From: Kiritimatiellota bacterium
Lineage (GTDB): Bacteria; Verrucomicrobiota; Lentisphaeria; Oligosphaerales; JAADHN01
Length of the DNA: 45,642 nt
Assembly (NCBI GenBank): GCA_013151865.1
Contig: JAADHN010000157.1
Span: 1 to 45,642, forward strand
Reading direction: 5' to 3'
Shown here: piece after piece, positions 42,997 to 45,642 of the stretch
How the letters are laid out: each line of letters starts with the position of its first letter
Numbering within the stretch: the stretch's first letter is position 1
Program-made: the position numbers and the translations under genes
The notes under the pieces: generated by a model
What the model saw: the letters and a program-made list of their open reading frames with translations, nothing else
Databases searched by the model: none
What the model was told of the DNA's origin: nothing

Positions 42997-45642
42997 ATGA
43001 GAACAATGGTACGCTGGCTTGCGGTATTCGCAACGCTGCTCGTGGGCCGGGGGACCGGCGCCGCCGCGCCGCCCCGGGAACTGCCGGCGCATGTCGCAGC
43101 CGAAGTAAACCGCCCGGAAGCCTTGCCGCCGGGCGCGCGGTATACGCCGGTGCAATCCTGGGAGGTCGAAAAGTCCCCGTGCAATCATAACGCGGGACGT
43201 GCGGTAAAAGACTCGGACGCCTCCGGCGGGGCCGCCTGGGAGGCGCGGCCCGGACGAGACGTCGGCGGGGCTTGTATCGTGTTCGGTCCGTATTACGAAA
43301 CGCCGCCCGGGGACTACGCCGCCTTCTTCCGGATACGTCTGCTCGAGCCGTGCGAAGAACCGGTCGGAAGCTTGGACGCGTGCATGGACTACGGCGAACG
43401 CGTCTTCGGCCGGCGCACGTTGAAGCCGACGGACTTGACCGTGGGGAAGTACGGCCTCGTTCCGTTCTTCTTCCGCGTGCCGGTCGGCGGCAAACTGGAA
43501 TGCCGTGTGCACTGGACCGGGGCGGCCGCGCTCCGGGTGGACAAGGTCCTGCTGTACAAAGTCGCCGGGCTCGACGCCGCGCCCCTGGGCCGGGCCCCGG
43601 CGGCCGTACCCACGGGCCAACCGTCTAATCTTGCCCCGATCCGCGAAAAGCGTCCGTTTCCCGACATTTTCCCGAAGTCCGCGCTGCCGGCGGCGGAATT
43701 GCTGGTCTGCGACGTTCGCAAGGAACGCCCGGACATGCGGTTGCTGGTCTACTGCCTGCAGGGGCTGATCAACCGCCGGCAGCCCCGTGTGTACTGCATC
43801 ACGGCAGACCAGGATCGGGTCTGGCTCGAGCATCTCCGAAAGCGGGGATGGATTCGAACGACCCGTCCGACATCGCCGCAAGAGCTGCTGAAACGCTTCC
43901 GCGGGACCTTCAAGGGGCTGGTGGTCGCCGACCCGCTGTTTCCAGCCACCCGCAACGCCGCCACCATGCTGGCGGCCGTGAACGACGTCCTGCCTGCCTC
44001 GCCGCGACTGGCGCGGGAGCTGGGGCTTCCGGTCGTCGACGACCTGCGCGGGCGGTGGCGCACCAACGTCGAAGTCTATCGCTGGGCCTTCGACCATCTC
44101 TGGCCGCGGCTGAACCATCATGTCATCGCCTGCCTTTGGCCGGATCATCTGGCGCTCCGCGACTACCTGGTCCGGAACCGCATCTTCATCTTCTGGCTGT
44201 CCGGTCCATTGGACGGCGCCGAGGAATACGCTTCGCCGCAGGAGGAGATCGAGGCTGCCGAGCAGTTCCTGGCGCGTATGCCTGTGAACATCCCGGTCAT
44301 GGGCTATCCCTGGGCGGGCAAGGACGTCGGTATCGGCGAGGGGCCGGGAGTGAGCCTGTTTGCGGAGTTCGGCAAGTACTTGGTGGGCTCTATCGACTGC
44401 GCGAACCTGAGCGTCCATTCCGGCGTTCGCATGGAGGCGTTCCGGCAACAACCGGCGCCGCCAGTCCCGAAATTCGACCCGAAGAAAATCTATTACTCCT
44501 TCATCATCTCAGACGGCGACAACCTACCCGTGCTCATGTACAACAACTTCCCGACGAACGCCTATTGGAACAGCCCCGTGCGCGGGCGGCTGCCGCTCGG
44601 CTGGTCCGTCTCGCCGGCCGCCCGGGTGCTCATCCCGGGCATCATGGACTGGTACTACCGGAGCGCCACCGCCGAAGATGCATTTCTGTGTGCAGTCTCC
44701 GGCATCGGCTACACGTACCCGGACCTGTACGGCAAGCGGTTCCGCAAGCCGTACCGACAGAGGGCGTTCGACGGTTTCCTCGCCCAGACGGCCGCAGGCA
44801 TGGAGGCCTGCGATCTCCGCGAGGCGTGGATCATGAACGCCTCCACCCCCGAGGTATTCCGCCGCTACGCCGAGAAGGTCCCGCTCCTCGACGCGATCTT
44901 TCCGGACTACGGCAGGAAGGTTTCCGCCGACGCCGACGCCACGTTCCCAACCGGGCGCAACGTGCCGGTATTCCGAGCGGTCACGTCGTGCGCAGGATTG
45001 CAGCGCGCAAAGACGCTTGAGGAAAAAGCCCGCCTGATCGCCGACGAAGTTCGCGCCATGACGCCGAAACAACGCCCGGCGTTCCTGCACGTGTTCGTGC
45101 TCAACTGGTTCGCGAACCTGCCCGTGCTCGAGACCGCGGCGAGAATGCTGGGGTCGGAGTACGTGTGCGTGCGCCCGGACCAACTTGCCGCGCTCTTCCG
45201 CCGGGAACTGCAACGGCGCAAGGTGTGGCTGCGCGCGCCGCAGGCTCTTGCCGCCATCGAGGGACGGGCGCTGGATTTCACTGTGGATGTGCAGAACGTA
45301 CTCGAGCGTCCGCTTTCCTGCGAACTCCGCACAGTCGGGCTGGACGATGCTCGTCTGAATCCCCGGCGCGCGCGCCTGGAGCCGGGGCGCGCGGTCGCGG
45401 TGCAGGTCGGGGGTCGGCCCATATCCGAAAAACTCGAGTTCGAAGTCCGGGGCGCTTTCGGGACTGTGCGCACAGTGATTCCCGTCCGGCGCATCCGGAA
45501 GGTGGAACTGGTGGGCACGCTGCCCGACAGTGCGCGCTTGGTTCCAGCGGCATGGGACGAGGCCGAAAAGCGGGAGCACACCCTGGGCGAGCGGAAAGCG
45601 TTGCCCGGCGCCTTCGGCGGGGCGGCATGGGTTGCATTGCCG
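42997..45642 (+). CDS. Secreted GxGYxYP-domain protein (3' end outside window)
   Basis: 882 codons to the right edge, still open. ATG 42997 follows AAAGGAG by 7 bases and starts a signal peptide (MRTMVRWLAVFATLLVGRGTG, cleaved near GAAA). The family signature GIGYTYP is at about residues 569-575. LLVYCLQGLINRRQPRVYC, YYSFIISDGDNLP and MDWYYRS are further conserved segments of GxGYxYP proteins, a family linked to carbohydrate use in gut and environmental bacteria but without a defined reaction. An N-terminal beta-sandwich (about 70-190) may bind glycans, and a C-terminal Ig-like region begins near 750. It is the last visible gene of the cluster. Confidence 0.88.
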   Translation, partial: MRTMVRWLAVFATLLVGRGTGAAAPPRELPAHVAAEVNRPEALPPGARYTPVQSWEVEKSPCNHNAGRAVKDSDASGGAAWEARPGRDVGGACIVFGPYYETPPGDYAAFFRIRLLEPCEEPVGSLDACMDYGERVFGRRTLKPTDLTVGKYGLVPFFFRVPVGGKLECRVHWTGAAALRVDKVLLYKVAGLDAAPLGRAPAAVPTGQPSNLAPIREKRPFPDIFPKSALPAAELLVCDVRKERPDMRLLVYCLQGLINRRQPRVYCITADQDRVWLEHLRKRGWIRTTRPTSPQELLKRFRGTFKGLVVADPLFPATRNAATMLAAVNDVLPASPRLARELGLPVVDDLRGRWRTNVEVYRWAFDHLWPRLNHHVIACLWPDHLALRDYLVRNRIFIFWLSGPLDGAEEYASPQEEIEAAEQFLARMPVNIPVMGYPWAGKDVGIGEGPGVSLFAEFGKYLVGSIDCANLSVHSGVRMEAFRQQPAPPVPKFDPKKIYYSFIISDGDNLPVLMYNNFPTNAYWNSPVRGRLPLGWSVSPAARVLIPGIMDWYYRSATAEDAFLCAVSGIGYTYPDLYGKRFRKPYRQRAFDGFLAQTAAGMEACDLREAWIMNASTPEVFRRYAEKVPLLDAIFPDYGRKVSADADATFPTGRNVPVFRAVTSCAGLQRAKTLEEKARLIADEVRAMTPKQRPAFLHVFVLNWFANLPVLETAARMLGSEYVCVRPDQLAALFRRELQRRKVWLRAPQALAAIEGRALDFTVDVQNVLERPLSCELRTVGLDDARLNPRRARLEPGRAVAVQVGGRPISEKLEFEVRGAFGTVRTVIPVRRIRKVELVGTLPDSARLVPAAWDEAEKREHTLGERKALPGAFGGAAWVALP

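Noticed and set aside
1-45642. CRISPR arrays, tRNA, rRNA, riboswitches and prophage genes
   Set aside because: None was recognised on either strand. The tandem repeats present have no spacer structure, and no phage or integrase gene is seen.

Overview
The window is G+C-rich bacterial chromosomal DNA. No rRNA, tRNA or taxonomic marker gene is present, so the lineage is inferred from gene content. Very large secreted proteins with alpha/alpha-toroid, CARDB and RHS modules, many glycoside hydrolases of families common in Kiritimatiellota, Lentisphaerota and Planctomycetota (DUF6259-like, GH38-like, GH29-like, GxGYxYP), Gfo/Idh oxidoreductases, a flavodiiron protein and a methylenetetrahydrofolate reductase with a MetV-type C-terminus suggest an anaerobic, saccharolytic member of the PVC superphylum or a relative. 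Confidence in this is moderate.

Layout. (1) 1-18861, minus strand: three giant or large secreted proteins whose genes overlap head to tail by GTGA (stop TGA inside start GTG). In order of transcription they are a 958-residue toroid/CARDB protein, a ~1930-residue toroid/Ig protein, and a >3400-residue protein with a transglutaminase-like domain followed by RHS/YD repeats, cut by the left edge of the window. (2) 19277-22826, minus strand: a GH144/PF10091-like lipoprotein, a 217-bp tandem repeat, and a spore-photoproduct-lyase-like radical SAM protein. (3) 23340-29452, plus strand: MTHFR with a MetV-like tail, ThiL overlapping it, then a secreted DUF6259-like hydrolase. (4) 29471-33150, minus strand: a secreted BNR/GH74-like propeller and a class A flavodiiron protein, with two copies of a ~225-bp transposable element around them. 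(5) 34450-45642, plus strand: Gfo/Idh oxidoreductase, sugar isomerase, a Gfo/Idh C-terminal remnant, and four carbohydrate-active-type proteins (GH42-like, GH38-like, GH29-like, GxGYxYP), the last cut by the right edge.

How they may work together. Region 5, with the DUF6259 and BNR proteins, looks like a glycan-degradation locus in which secreted hydrolases release mannose- or fucose-type sugars and the oxidoreductase and isomerase process them. No transporter, sulfatase, SusC/D pair or regulator is seen. Region 1 is the most unusual part. It is a tightly coupled set of two toroid proteins and an RHS giant of unknown function, plausibly a cell-surface adhesion, interaction or polymorphic-toxin system.

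Repeats are a second theme. A ~48-bp minisatellite occurs in two neighbouring giant genes and is read in different frames, and a one-base loss in one unit breaks the reading frame of the second gene. A MITE-like element has visible target duplications. A 13-bp palindrome TGCGGANTCCGCA recurs inside coding sequences, and palindromic inserts lie in frame within the RHS gene.
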